Part shown: piece after piece, positions 10,135-20,408 of the stretch
How positions within the stretch are numbered: position 1 is the stretch's first letter
Layout of the letters: every line of letters starts with the position of its first letter
NCBI GenBank assembly: GCA_019038745.1
Contig: JAHOYV010000033.1
Location: forward strand, 1-64,000
Direction of reading: 5' to 3'
Source: Gemmatimonadales bacterium
GTDB lineage: Bacteria; Krumholzibacteriota; Krumholzibacteriia; LZORAL124-64-63
DNA: 64,000 bases
Made by a program: the position numbers and the translations under genes
Notes under the pieces: generated by a model
Databases searched by the model: none
Told to the model about the DNA's origin: nothing
The model's input: the letters and a program-made list of their open reading frames with translations, nothing else

Positions 10135-11784
10135 ATGGCTGTTGTAGATTTGCGTCCTACTTGCCCTTCACGCTCGTTTTTCCGCTTCTTTTTTCTGCTA
10201 ACCGTCCTTGGTGTTGGTTTGGTTCCCGGCTTTGCAGGGGGAAGCCTGGTGCATCAATTGGAGGGGAGCGGGCAATTCCATTCCCATGTCGAAGTGATCA
10301 ACCGTTGGCGGACAGAGGAGCGCCTGGATGTCCTGGTTCTGGTGGAGGTGAGCAATGTCGATCTCGGCTTCCAGAAGGAGGAGCGGGGATTGGTCAGCCG
10401 TCTGAACCTGGAAGTTGAAATCGTTGGACCCGATGGGCGAGTAGTGCAGGAAAAAAATCAGATTCGAACGGTGGCCTTGTCCTCGACGGAAGCCGGCTCC
10501 CAAACCTTGTCACAGGTTTTCGGTTTGGTTCTCGAAGATGTTCCCTTCCGCTCCGGGCGTCTTGTTTGCCGATTATTGGATCTTACCCGCCGGCGCAAGG
10601 GAGTATACAACCAATATCGTCGGAAGAATTACTCCAGCCAGAGCGTGTGCGACTGGTCCGCCGAACAGAGCCCACGCCATGCTTCGGGATTGGCCATCGA
10701 AGACCCCTTGTTCCTGGTGCACGCTCCTATGAAGACCTGGAATCCCGATAACGTTGCCAAGGAATCAGTAAGGTCCGATTGGCTCCAGGATTACGTTCAC
10801 CCCTCCCGTCGTTACGGAGTTGAGCAGGAATCGCTGCAATTGGCTTTCCCCGTGTGGCCTCCCGCCGGGGGAATTCCGTTCGATGAGGAATTGCCGGGGC
10901 TGCTGGTGCATGCTTTCAGTCCCGATATGACTTACAGTTTCAATGATACTATCGAGTTCGACCGCCGGGGTCGTTCGGCTTTGGTCGCCGGAAGGCCAGC
11001 CTGGGTTTTCTATGAAATGGATTTAAACCAGTTGCCTGATGGATTGTATCATCTGGCCCTGGCTCCCCTTGGAGGGCAGGGTCGGGGGGTCGTGGCGGGG
11101 TTCGAGGTTACTTGGCGATTGGCCGGCATGGGCCGACATAGGGATCTGGTTCAGGGTGAGGGCTATACAATCTTTTCCGGATCGGACTTGGAGTTGTTTC
11201 TCGAGATTGGTTTGTCGGAACAGGAAAAGATGCTGGAAGAATTTTGGTTCGAACACGATCCGGATCCGGAAAATCCCGGCAATACCGCTTATCTGGAGTT
11301 CCAATCAAGGCTTTCCTATGTCCGGGGCTTTCTGGGGGGGTTCGGGCCCCACGGGGCGGTGGATGACCGGGGTTTGGTGCATTTGCTGCTGGGCCCGGCC
11401 GACGAGGTTCAGATCGAACCCATGCCGATGAACTTTCAAGCCCAGGATGACGCGCGGGTAAAGGTTTTCCATAAATTCGCGCCGGACCGCGAGAGCAGTT
11501 CCGACAAGGGCAGGGCCGGCTCCCTGGGTGGAGCACCGCATGAATCGAAAGACGGAATTCCCATGCCCTATTCCCGGCTCGCGGAGGCTCAACGTCAAAG
11601 TATACTCTTTTCCGCCAGCCACAATTTCGGCTTTGTATTGTGGAAATACGACGCCGGTGGGCGATCTCTTTTTCCCAATCGTTTTTCGAGGACCAACCTG
11701 GGAGCGCGGTTCCTGTTCATCGATCGAACAGGCTTCGGCCAATATTCCCTGGAATCATCCAACTTGTTACAGGGTGAGGAGTGA
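10135..11784 (+). CDS. GWxTD domain-like secreted protein
   Basis: FWFEHDPDPENPGNTAYLEFQSRLSYVRGFLGG...DDRGLVHLLLGPADEV matches the architecture of the GWxTD family; signal peptide from ATG 10135. Confidence 0.75.
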   Translation: MAVVDLRPTCPSRSFFRFFFLLTVLGVGLVPGFAGGSLVHQLEGSGQFHSHVEVINRWRTEERLDVLVLVEVSNVDLGFQKEERGLVSRLNLEVEIVGPDGRVVQEKNQIRTVALSSTEAGSQTLSQVFGLVLEDVPFRSGRLVCRLLDLTRRRKGVYNQYRRKNYSSQSVCDWSAEQSPRHASGLAIEDPLFLVHAPMKTWNPDNVAKESVRSDWLQDYVHPSRRYGVEQESLQLAFPVWPPAGGIPFDEELPGLLVHAFSPDMTYSFNDTIEFDRRGRSALVAGRPAWVFYEMDLNQLPDGLYHLALAPLGGQGRGVVAGFEVTWRLAGMGRHRDLVQGEGYTIFSGSDLELFLEIGLSEQEKMLEEFWFEHDPDPENPGNTAYLEFQSRLSYVRGFLGGFGPHGAVDDRGLVHLLLGPADEVQIEPMPMNFQAQDDARVKVFHKFAPDRESSSDKGRAGSLGGAPHESKDGIPMPYSRLAEAQRQSILFSASHNFGFVLWKYDAGGRSLFPNRFSRTNLGARFLFIDRTGFGQYSLESSNLLQGEE

Positions 11785-11988
11785 AAAGGGTTTGACTTGG
11801 TACCCCAGTCTGCACTAATTATATCCAGCGACTAGACCCCTATGACCGGGTGAAACGAGGCCCTTTCCGCAGCTTCGCCTGCAGACAACGGGTCAGGCTG
11901 AAGACGAACCTATGGCATCCCACCTGCCTGTGGTATCGTTGCCAGTACAAGCTTTACAAAGGGTCCCAATCTGGAGGAGACTTGCACA

Positions 11989-12864
11989 ATGGCTCGTCAT
12001 GGTATGTTTGAAAGCGCCATTTTCCGGTTCATTATCACTGGGCTTTTGGCTCTGTTGTTTGTGGCTCCGGTTCTTGCCCAGGATGAAGCCGGGGCTGAAC
12101 CCGGCGAAGACAGATTCGCCCGGATACAGGCCAGCAGTGATTCCCTTGGATTCGGTTCCACAGCTGCCGACTCCCTAAAGGAAGTCCCGATAATTATTCC
12201 GCCGATCTCAGGCTTGTCCGGGTACGTGGACCGCTCCCCGATCGGTGACACCGGAGCCGGAGAGCTCTTCGTCAAGGGCGGGACCTTCATGTGGTGGCTG
12301 CTGACGGTAGCCATGGTCGGGTTCGTCTTTCTGATTGAACGCGCCTGGACCCTTAGCCGGGCCCGAGTTAATACCCGCCGCCTGATCGGTACGGTCATAA
12401 CGACACTGCGCAACGATGGCGTCCAGGCCGCTGCCGAGGAGTGCCAAAAGGTCCGCGGTCCGATTGCCGCAATTCTGTATTCAGGCCTTCAGAAGGCCGA
12501 CAAGGGCAGTGACGCGGTTGAGAAGGCCATCGGGACGGCCGGAACCATCGAGATGTCCTTCCTCGAACGAGGCCTGATCTGGATATCCTCCGTGACTACC
12601 ATCGCTCCACTGGTTGGCTTCCTCGGCACGGTGTCCGGTATGATCAACGCCTTTGAGGCCATTGCCGCCAGTGAACAGGTAAACGCCAAGCTGGTCGCCT
12701 CAGGTATCTCCGAGGCCCTGATCACCACCGCTACCGGTCTGATCGTCGCCATCCCCGCCACCATCGGCTACAACTACTTCGTGTCCTCCATCGATCGTTT
12801 CGTGATCGAGATGGAAGAGACCAGCGCCGAGCTGATCGAAGAGTTGGAGCGGTTGAAGGGTTAA
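11989..12864 (+). CDS. MotA/TolQ/ExbB proton channel family protein with N-terminal signal/extension
   Basis: GLIWISSVTTIAPLVGFLGTVSGMINAFEAIA ... ISEALITTATGLIVAIPATIGYNYF. Confidence 0.92.
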   Translation: MARHGMFESAIFRFIITGLLALLFVAPVLAQDEAGAEPGEDRFARIQASSDSLGFGSTAADSLKEVPIIIPPISGLSGYVDRSPIGDTGAGELFVKGGTFMWWLLTVAMVGFVFLIERAWTLSRARVNTRRLIGTVITTLRNDGVQAAAEECQKVRGPIAAILYSGLQKADKGSDAVEKAIGTAGTIEMSFLERGLIWISSVTTIAPLVGFLGTVSGMINAFEAIAASEQVNAKLVASGISEALITTATGLIVAIPATIGYNYFVSSIDRFVIEMEETSAELIEELERLKG

Positions 12865-12876
12865 GAGCGGTTCAGG

Positions 12877-12902
12877 CCTCCGGAGCGGATAGCTCCGGGA
12901 GG
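12877..12902 (+). promoter_or_regulatory. Intercistronic stem-loop between exbB-like and exbD-like genes
   Basis: CCTCCGGAGC-GGATA-GCTCCGGGAGG, near-perfect stem (one bulge) in the short gap. Confidence 0.5.
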
Positions 12903-12919
12903 TGGAAGGATAGAACTCA

Positions 12920-13336
12920 ATGGCAGTCATGAAGAAAAAGAAGAAGGCGCCGATCGGCGAGTTGAGGATGGACTCGACAGCCGATGTGGCCTTTCTTCTG
13001 CTGATCTTCTTTATCGTGACGACGATCTTTGCCGCCGAGCAGGGGTTGACCCTTGTCCTGCCCGGCAAGGAGAAGAAAGAAGATACAGTCAAGGTTAAGG
13101 AAAGTAATATCGCCACCATTTTCGTTCAGGCGGACAACTCGATTACCCTGAATCGGAAACCTGTCGTCATCAACCACATCAAGCAGGCCATTGAGGATAG
13201 GCTTCTGGCCAATCCCAAAATCGTGGTGCTGCTTAAGATTCACCCCGATGCCGACTACGGTCTGATGGTTGCCTGTCTTGACGAGTTGCGATTGGCCAAT
13301 GCAAACAAGGTCTCGTTGAAGACCTCCAAGAAATAG
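12920..13336 (+). CDS. ExbD/TolR family biopolymer transport protein (1)
   Basis: MDSTADVAFLLLIFFIVTTIF single TM segment with the conserved Asp; periplasmic domain. Confidence 0.9.
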   Translation: MAVMKKKKKAPIGELRMDSTADVAFLLLIFFIVTTIFAAEQGLTLVLPGKEKKEDTVKVKESNIATIFVQADNSITLNRKPVVINHIKQAIEDRLLANPKIVVLLKIHPDADYGLMVACLDELRLANANKVSLKTSKK

Positions 13337-13349
13337 AAAGGAGGCGGAG

Positions 13350-13772
13350 ATGGATCTAGGACGCACGACGAATAAAAGTACTTTCATCCCCACCTCTTCC
13401 ATGGGGGATATCGCTTTTCTTTTGCTGATCTTCTTCATGGTCACGACGATTTTCCGTGAGGAAACGGGGCTGCCTGTTGAGCTGCCGAGGGCTGAGGCGG
13501 GGGAAGAGGTAAATCGGGAATTGGTGTCGAACATCTACATTAACCGCGTGGGACAGATTTCCATCGACGACCGGTTGGTGCAGACCAAGCACATCCCCGA
13601 TATCATCGGCACCAAGATTTCCGACAATCCACAACTGATCGTGGCCTTCAAGACGGACACCTACACCGATTACGGCGTGGTCAGCGATGTCATGGAGGAG
13701 CTGAAGGAAGTCAACGCCGTGCGTGTCTTCTTCAACAACGACATAGAATCCATGCCTGGCCAGAAGTTCTAG
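13350..13772 (+). CDS. ExbD/TolR family biopolymer transport protein (2)
   Basis: TSSMGDIAFLLLIFFMVTTIFREETGLPVELP. Confidence 0.9.
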   Translation: MDLGRTTNKSTFIPTSSMGDIAFLLLIFFMVTTIFREETGLPVELPRAEAGEEVNRELVSNIYINRVGQISIDDRLVQTKHIPDIIGTKISDNPQLIVAFKTDTYTDYGVVSDVMEELKEVNAVRVFFNNDIESMPGQKF

Positions 13773-13779
13773 GAGCGTC

Positions 13780-14433
13780 ATGAGCACGATACCCATGAAC
13801 AACGTCATTCAAATGTCTGCCAATGACGAGTTCAAGGCTAAATACAACAAGTATCTGCGTTGGTCAGCCCTGGTTGCAGTCATTTTGACGCTGATCGGCT
13901 TTATGGTCTCGCCGAACTACGTTCCAAACCCGTACAAGCTGCGGCAGGATGAGTTCGAGGTAGTGGACCTTGATGATCAGGAAATCATCGAGTTGCCCCC
14001 GCCGCCCCAGGAAGCCCCGCCACCGCCCAAGGTGATCGAGGCCGCCCCGGACGACGAGGTTACCGAGGACGTGGAAATTGCCGATACCCTGATGGATCTC
14101 GATTCCGCCATCAGTAGCAGTATGCCCACTTATGATCTCGGTGGAGACGCGGGATTCGTCGCTTCCTCCGAGAATCCCAAGATCATCAACTGGGCCAAAC
14201 CCAAGTATCCGGAGATCGCCCGCAAGGCCCTGATGGAGGGGACGGTCATCGTCAAGGTTCTGGTCGGGCCTGACGGCTCGGTCCTGGATGCCCAGCTTAT
14301 GCAGGGGGTCAACCCCTTGCTGAACGCATCGGCCCTGGATGCGGCTCGCAGGTGCAAGTTCATTCCAGGCAAACAGCGTAATATCCCGGTTCAGGCCTGG
14401 ATGGCGCTGCCTTTCAACTTCCGCCTGAACTGA
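13780..14433 (+). CDS. TonB family energy transducer
   Basis: Single TM, Pro/Glu-rich linker (ELPPPPQEAPPPPKV), C-terminal TonB domain PKYPEIARKALMEGTVIVKVLVGPDGSVLDA. Confidence 0.9.
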   Translation: MSTIPMNNVIQMSANDEFKAKYNKYLRWSALVAVILTLIGFMVSPNYVPNPYKLRQDEFEVVDLDDQEIIELPPPPQEAPPPPKVIEAAPDDEVTEDVEIADTLMDLDSAISSSMPTYDLGGDAGFVASSENPKIINWAKPKYPEIARKALMEGTVIVKVLVGPDGSVLDAQLMQGVNPLLNASALDAARRCKFIPGKQRNIPVQAWMALPFNFRLN

Positions 14434-14481
14434 TTCGGATTTTTTCGGTCCAAGCCCCTTCCCGGGGAACCAATTATAATG

Positions 14482-14510
14482 GGCTGCGTCTATCAGGCGC
14501 GGCCTTTTTT
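14482..14510 (+). terminator. Intrinsic terminator after tonB-like gene
   Basis: GGCTGCGTC-TATCA-GGCGCGGCC-TTTTTT (9-bp stem incl. two G-T pairs). Confidence 0.8.
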
Positions 14511-14736
14511 ACTGACTGGTCCGGGGGCTAAGGAACCCCCGGAAAGGTTTCCTGCAACCGGCAGTCAGGATCTGCGTAGTGTGAGCGGCTCGGAATATAT
14601 TTGGTTTTGCCGGGTATTGCGCTTGTTCTTTTTGACTCAGGCGTTCTAAGATTCAGGGGAGTACAAAATCGGCCCCAATGGCGGCGATTGATTTTTCCAA
14701 ACCCCTCAGTGGGGACAAGCTTCAGGGAGTTGGCGT

Positions 14737-16119
14737 ATGCTGGATTTCAGTCAGGTTTGTTACCGTGGTCCCTTGGCCAGGATTCTTGTTTCGTTGAGCC
14801 TTATTTCTCTCTTGTCAGGGGCTACGGTTGTTTCGGCTCCCGCTCAAGGGGGGGCCGGCGCCCCTATCAAGTCACTGGACGATTGTCTTCGGTTGGCCCT
14901 GGATGACAGTCCGAGGCTACAGATCTCCGACGAGCGTCGGGATATTGCTTCCCAGGGGATAAAATCGGCGTATGGTGCTTTTCTGCCAGGCCTTGGGCTC
15001 TCCAGGAATTGGAATAATTTCCAGCGCAAAGATTTCAATATGCCGGTTGCGGGTGAAACCCTTGTTCAGGAACGGGCCACATCCAAGAGCTGGAGTGCCC
15101 GGGTGGATCTGAATGTTTTCTCGGGTTTTTCCAAGTTCAGCCAAGTCAAATCGGCAAAAAATGATCTGCGGGCCGCTGAGGCTACCCATGGATATACGAG
15201 AGAGCTGGTTGCCGAAGTCGTAATCACCGCCTACTTCAACCTTTTGCGATACAAGGAGCTGCTTCAGGTTGCCGTCGAAACCCGAGATCAGGCAGCCAAG
15301 GAATTGGAGCGGACCGAGACGTATTTCCGCCTGGGCAGTTCCGCAAAAAGCGATGTCCTGCAACAGAGGGTCAGGCTTGAGAATACCAAGCTTGATCTGG
15401 TGATCGCGGACAACAATGTTAAAATGGCCTTTGCAGACTTGGCGTTTGCCATGAACCAACCTTTGGCCGAGACCTTCACTGTGGACGATTCCGAGTTGTC
15501 TACCGATTACTCGGTTAATGAGTTGGATGCTTTATATAAGACGGCCTTGGAGACTCGTCTGGACCTTCTCAGCAGTGGTTATTCTGCTGAGGCCCGACGC
15601 AAGGATGTCGGGACGGCTCGGGCCGGGTTGTATCCGAGTGTCAGCGCTTTTGGAAACTACAGTCGGACCGACAACAGCTCAGATGAAAGGTGGTCCTTAA
15701 CCCAGTCCTCATCGGCGAACAGTTTTGGATACGCCATATCCTGGAATGTTTTTGATCGTATGCAGACTTTGACAAATGTTTCCCGCGCCAAAGCCAACGC
15801 CCGAATTGCGAAGTATGAACTGGAGCAATCCCGCATGAACGTCCAGGTGGAGATCAGACAACTTCACAATTCCCAGCTTGAAGCCCGTGAGCGGGCCAAT
15901 GTGAGCCGGGAAACCATTCTGCAGAGCGCCGAGGAACTGCGCTTGGCCCAGGAGCGTTTCCGGGTTGGAGCGGGTACGACTCTTGATGTGATCGTGGCCC
16001 AGGTGAATCTGGCCAGTTCCCGGGCCCAGGAGGTTCAGGCCAAGTGTGATTTCCTGATCGCCAAGGCCAAGATGAATCGTGCGGTGGGTCGTCTGAACCC
16101 CGGCTTGGATGGGCGATGA
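14737..16119 (+). CDS. TolC family outer-membrane efflux protein
   Basis: Signal peptide; duplicated OEP repeat (SLDDCLRLALDDSPRLQISDERRDIA; LRLAQERFRVGAGTTLDVIVAQVNL). Confidence 0.9.
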   Translation: MLDFSQVCYRGPLARILVSLSLISLLSGATVVSAPAQGGAGAPIKSLDDCLRLALDDSPRLQISDERRDIASQGIKSAYGAFLPGLGLSRNWNNFQRKDFNMPVAGETLVQERATSKSWSARVDLNVFSGFSKFSQVKSAKNDLRAAEATHGYTRELVAEVVITAYFNLLRYKELLQVAVETRDQAAKELERTETYFRLGSSAKSDVLQQRVRLENTKLDLVIADNNVKMAFADLAFAMNQPLAETFTVDDSELSTDYSVNELDALYKTALETRLDLLSSGYSAEARRKDVGTARAGLYPSVSAFGNYSRTDNSSDERWSLTQSSSANSFGYAISWNVFDRMQTLTNVSRAKANARIAKYELEQSRMNVQVEIRQLHNSQLEARERANVSRETILQSAEELRLAQERFRVGAGTTLDVIVAQVNLASSRAQEVQAKCDFLIAKAKMNRAVGRLNPGLDGR

Positions 16120-16844
16120 TGATAAGCCCCAGGCCGAAGGAACCAATCCCGGGACCCATTATTGAGGTTCGCGATCTGCACCGTACCTACGAGGTGGGTA
16201 CCGAGAAGGTATTGGCTGTCCAGGGCGTGGACTTGGTCCTACAGCCGGGAGAGTACCTGGCAATCATGGGTTCCAGCGGTTCGGGAAAATCCACCCTGAT
16301 GAATATGCTGGGCTGTCTGGATACTCCAACGAGTGGGTCCTATCGCCTGGCTGGAACCGAGGTCAGCACCTTCAGCGATGACCAACTGGCCGAGATCCGC
16401 AACCGGGAGATCGGCTTTGTCTTTCAGACATTTAACCTGCTTCCGCGCAGCACCGCCGCCCAGAACGTGGAACTGCCACTTGTTTACGCTGGGATTCGGT
16501 CGGGCCAGAGGTCGCGAAGGGTGGCCGCCGCCTTGGAGTCGGTTGGACTGAAGGACAGGGCTGTTCATCGGCCCAATGAGCTGTCCGGAGGGCAGTGCCA
16601 GCGCGTTGCCATTGCTCGGGCCCTGGTCAACGACCCCTCACTGGTCCTGGCTGACGAACCTACCGGCAACCTTGATTCGGTGACCAGCAACGACATTATG
16701 AAGATTTTGGGAGGGCTGAACGATCAGGGACATACTGTAATCATCGTTACCCATGAATCTGATATAGCTGCCCAGTGTAAACGAGTCATTACTCTCAGTG
16801 ACGGGCGTATTATTCGAGACGAGTTAAACGCCAAGCCTTCCTGA
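16116..16844 (+). CDS. MacB/LolD-type ABC transporter ATP-binding protein
   Basis: [50 protein letters not shown]. Confidence 0.93.
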   Translation: MMISPRPKEPIPGPIIEVRDLHRTYEVGTEKVLAVQGVDLVLQPGEYLAIMGSSGSGKSTLMNMLGCLDTPTSGSYRLAGTEVSTFSDDQLAEIRNREIGFVFQTFNLLPRSTAAQNVELPLVYAGIRSGQRSRRVAAALESVGLKDRAVHRPNELSGGQCQRVAIARALVNDPSLVLADEPTGNLDSVTSNDIMKILGGLNDQGHTVIIVTHESDIAAQCKRVITLSDGRIIRDELNAKPS

Positions 16845-16993
16845 TCCGGACCTCCCTAGGGAACTCCGAATCATTCAGTGGTAAATTTCTGCTGCAATCT
16901 GCCGATTCTTCTGAAGACCACAAAATGTCGATTCACTCTCAATTGTCTAGTCGGCAATGGGGTCGGCCGAGTCCGTGTATCTGGAGTCGTCGA

Positions 16994-18262
16994 ATGTATT
17001 TCTTTTATTTTTATCCAATGGGATTGGATCGGAAAAGGACGCGTCCTCCGGTGTTGTCGTGGAGCCTGACGGCGTTGATGGTGGTTTCCTTTGTCTGGGT
17101 CCGGTACTTCCCGGACTTGGGTCCCCTCCGGCCCTGGGATCTTGTTTTTTTCCCTGGTAACGGCGCTCCCTGGACTGCGGTTACTGCCATGTTTTTGCAC
17201 GGCGGTTGGCTGCATCTTCTGGGTAATCTTGTGTATTTCCACGTTTTCGCCCCACCGTTGGAAGATAGGTTAGGTCCCCTTCCCTTTATTGTGTGTTTAC
17301 TGGTTATTGGAGTTTTCGGAAATCTGGTCCACGGGTTGGTCTCCCTGATGGGATGGTTGGGACAAGAAGGGATGGGGGTCTTGGGAGCTTCCGGGGCTAT
17401 CGCGGGACTGCTCGCATTCTCCATGGTGCGTTTCTACGATTCCCGCGTAGAAGTGGGGTGGTGGGTCTTTGCCCCACTGGGGGGGCAAAATAAGGCGGGC
17501 CGGACCAAGGTACCCATCTCAGCCGCTGCCGGCCTCTGGTTGTTGCTCCAGGTGGTTCAGGCCCTGGCGTCCACCGAATCGGGGGTGTCGGTTTCCTTCG
17601 GAGCCCACTTCGGGGGTTTTGTCATGGGTCTGCTCCTTGCATTGGGATTGGGACAACTCCGGCAGGGCCGGGCCGAATCCTCCCGGATCAGGGCCGAAGG
17701 TTATTTCCGAAAAGGACAATTCCACGCTGCCGTAGGGGAGTGGACAGACTTCCTGGAGCGTATTCCCGGGGATATTTCGGGAAAGCTAGGACTGGCCCGG
17801 GCGCTTCAGTTCAGTGGCCAACTCGGGGAAGCTCGGCACTATTACCACGGTTTGTTCGATGGTTTCCTGGCCAAGGGGAATATCAAAAAAGCCCTGGAAA
17901 TATATTATGAGGCAGGTCGGGGGTTGGGTGGGGACTGTTTTGGGCCCGATGCCCTGGCCAGGGTCGCCTACTACCATGAAAAGCAGATGGATTATGCGGC
18001 AGCCGTGCAGGCCCTGCGTCAATTACATGAGTCCTACTCCGAGCACACTCATGGCCAGCGGGCCCTTGTGCGAATCATCGTCCTTTACCAGGGGAAATTG
18101 GGAGATCCGGAGGCAGCTCGCTGGTGGTTCCAGGAGGCCTGTCGAAAAATGCCCGCCGGAGCTTGGCGGGATTACCTGGAAAAGGAGATCAGCTCTCCAG
18201 CAGTGCTTTGTGGAGAAGAGAAGGAATTTCTGCTGGAACCTTTCCACGTACCAGGATCCTGA
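16994..18262 (+). CDS. Rhomboid family intramembrane serine protease with C-terminal TPR-like region
   Basis: GASGAIAG catalytic Ser motif, [26 protein letters not shown] catalytic His; helical repeats after ~aa 230. Confidence 0.85.
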   Translation: MYFFYFYPMGLDRKRTRPPVLSWSLTALMVVSFVWVRYFPDLGPLRPWDLVFFPGNGAPWTAVTAMFLHGGWLHLLGNLVYFHVFAPPLEDRLGPLPFIVCLLVIGVFGNLVHGLVSLMGWLGQEGMGVLGASGAIAGLLAFSMVRFYDSRVEVGWWVFAPLGGQNKAGRTKVPISAAAGLWLLLQVVQALASTESGVSVSFGAHFGGFVMGLLLALGLGQLRQGRAESSRIRAEGYFRKGQFHAAVGEWTDFLERIPGDISGKLGLARALQFSGQLGEARHYYHGLFDGFLAKGNIKKALEIYYEAGRGLGGDCFGPDALARVAYYHEKQMDYAAAVQALRQLHESYSEHTHGQRALVRIIVLYQGKLGDPEAARWWFQEACRKMPAGAWRDYLEKEISSPAVLCGEEKEFLLEPFHVPGS

Positions 18263-19478
18263 GTGCAGAGCCGTCGGCGCGCAGGCCGGCTTCGGTGACT
18301 TCAAGCTCCAAAAGGACCTCTGCTACCTGACGCTGGACTTCGAGCCAGCTGTCCGGCCTGCCCCCTGCCAGGCTGATGCAGGTAAGGTCCGTTTCCACCA
18401 GCAAGCTTACAGATTCAGGACCCCGGGCGGCGATAAATGTCTCCACCGCGTCCTGCACCGGAGTCAGGATCCGGGACGGAGCGAGCACTTCCCAGCGGAA
18501 GCCGTGCCTACTGTCCAACCACTCGGTGATGATCCCGGTCGTATCAAGCCTTTCCAACAGGCGAGGAAGCAACTCCTCCTCCGTGTCGGGGGTTTCCCTC
18601 CAGACTCTCAACCGTGTTATATCATGGGCCATGGTCATAACCAGGGGGCGGTAACGGCTTCGACGTTCCAGGGTGGAAACTTTGCCACAGTGGGGCGAGT
18701 CGAGGACTTCGCCTATCGAGGAAACGGCGCCTATCCTCGTACCGGGGCCGGCCTCGAAGCTGGATCCAACCCGCAAGGGAACCTGGTGCTCGGCTGCATA
18801 TTCGACGGCTCGGATATGGACCACCCCGCAACCGGAGGAGGCGATCCCCCTCAACTCGTCCCAACTGAGTTGTTCATGTCGCCAGGAATCCGGGACGGCG
18901 GTAGGGTCGGCGCTCATAACGCCGGGCACGTCCTTGAGGATCTCGCATCGTTCAGCACCCAGGGCAGCGGCCAGGGCTACGGCTGTGGTATCGCTGCCGC
19001 CGCGGCCGAGAGTGGTGATCTCCTTATCCAGACTGACTCCCTGGAACCCCGCGACGATTACGGTCAAGCCCTCGGCCAGGGCATCCCGGACCCGGTCGCC
19101 GCGAACCTCGATGATCCTGGCATCGGTATGACTACCGTCGGTTATGATGCCGCATTGGCTACCCGTGAAGCTGATGGCCTGACAGCCCTCCGTGGCCAGG
19201 GCCATGGCCAGCAGGCTCATCGTAATCCGCTCTCCCACCGACAGAAGCATGTCCATTTCCCGGCGTGGGGGGTTGGGATTGGCCTGGTGGGCCAGTTCAG
19301 TCAATTCGTTGGTCGTTTCGCCCATGGCGCTGACCACGACGACAACCTGGTGCCCCTGTTTCCGGGCAAGGGCGATGTCTGTCGCCACGGTCTGAATCCG
19401 CTCGACGGAGGCCAGACTGGATCCGCCGTATTTGCGGACGAGTACCCGGGAGATGTTGCCGGCTTGACGATTAACCAA
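18189..19478 (-). CDS. lysC: Aspartate kinase
   Basis: [48 protein letters not shown]-terminal ACT region. Confidence 0.93.
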   Translation of the reverse strand: MVNRQAGNISRVLVRKYGGSSLASVERIQTVATDIALARKQGHQVVVVVSAMGETTNELTELAHQANPNPPRREMDMLLSVGERITMSLLAMALATEGCQAISFTGSQCGIITDGSHTDARIIEVRGDRVRDALAEGLTVIVAGFQGVSLDKEITTLGRGGSDTTAVALAAALGAERCEILKDVPGVMSADPTAVPDSWRHEQLSWDELRGIASSGCGVVHIRAVEYAAEHQVPLRVGSSFEAGPGTRIGAVSSIGEVLDSPHCGKVSTLERRSRYRPLVMTMAHDITRLRVWRETPDTEEELLPRLLERLDTTGIITEWLDSRHGFRWEVLAPSRILTPVQDAVETFIAARGPESVSLLVETDLTCISLAGGRPDSWLEVQRQVAEVLLELEVTEAGLRADGSALRILVRGKVPAEIPSLLHKALLES

Positions 19479-19608
19479 GGGATAATCCTTCAGTTACGTC
19501 CGGATGTGGATCCGGGGTCACCTATCAATTCTCTTTCCTGTCAGGATAAATCAGGGACCGCTCCTGGACAAGGGCTCTCTCTCCCAAGAATCTTACCGGT
19601 GATGATTC

Positions 19609-20379
19609 ATGTTTAAATCCAAAGATGACAGCCATGTAGTGGCTACTCCCTCGAGAGACCCTGGTGCTCCGGGAACGAGAAATCAAGTGGGCCGGGGAGT
19701 TGCTCCGGGAGGGGATCCGGATCGCAGCTCCCGATTCCTGAGATTCGGCGCGGAGGCGTTGTCGGAGCTGGAGTTGCTGAGTTGGGTGCTGGGGCCTGGA
19801 GGTGTTATCAAGTCGGACGAGGCGGCAAGGCGGCTGCTGGAGCGTTACGGATCCCTGGCGAATCTGGCCAAGGCCAGACCGGGTGCTTTGAGGAAGGGAC
19901 TGGGGCTTGGACCGGTCCGGACGGGCCGTTTGCTGGCTGCTCTGGAACTGGGTTTGCGGGCTTCCACTCCGGTGGCCCGGACCGGAATCGTCGTCAACAG
20001 GCCTGAGGATCTGCACGAGCTGTTGTACCAGGAATTTCGCGGACTTGACAGGGAGCGGTTTGTGGCCCTTTATCTCGATACAAGGCATCGGCTCCAGGAA
20101 ATGGAGACGGTTTCCGTAGGGTCGCTCAACGCTTCCCTTGTGCATCCGCGCGAGGTGTTCAAGCAGGCTGTTATCGTATCGGCCGCAGCCTTGATCGTAG
20201 CGCATAATCACCCGTCGGGCTGTGCGCGGCCCAGTGGGGACGATCTGGACCTCACCTGTCGTCTGGATCGTTGTGGTGAACTCCTGGGGATTTCCCTGCT
20301 GGATCACCTCGTCGTCGGGGAACAGGAAATAATAAGTATAAGGGAATATGGCTGGCCGGTTTCCCGCGAAGGTTGCTGA
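19609..20379 (+). CDS. radC: RadC family JAB/MPN-domain protein
   Basis: LIVAHNHPSGCARPSGDDLDLT metal-binding motif and RadC N-terminal HhH-like region. Confidence 0.92.
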   Translation: MFKSKDDSHVVATPSRDPGAPGTRNQVGRGVAPGGDPDRSSRFLRFGAEALSELELLSWVLGPGGVIKSDEAARRLLERYGSLANLAKARPGALRKGLGLGPVRTGRLLAALELGLRASTPVARTGIVVNRPEDLHELLYQEFRGLDRERFVALYLDTRHRLQEMETVSVGSLNASLVHPREVFKQAVIVSAAALIVAHNHPSGCARPSGDDLDLTCRLDRCGELLGISLLDHLVVGEQEIISIREYGWPVSREGC

Positions 20380-20408
20380 GGGCCGGTCTCGCCGAAAGGA
20401 TTCGGGAA

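Noticed and set aside
11792-11821. Promoter TTGACT-18-TAATTA upstream of exbB
   Set aside because: Suboptimal boxes and spacing; too weak to list as a feature without mapping data
17814-19616. 600-aa plus-strand ORF
   Set aside because: Antisense shadow of lysC and partly of the rhomboid gene; product is low-complexity Gly/Pro/Gln-rich with no family features
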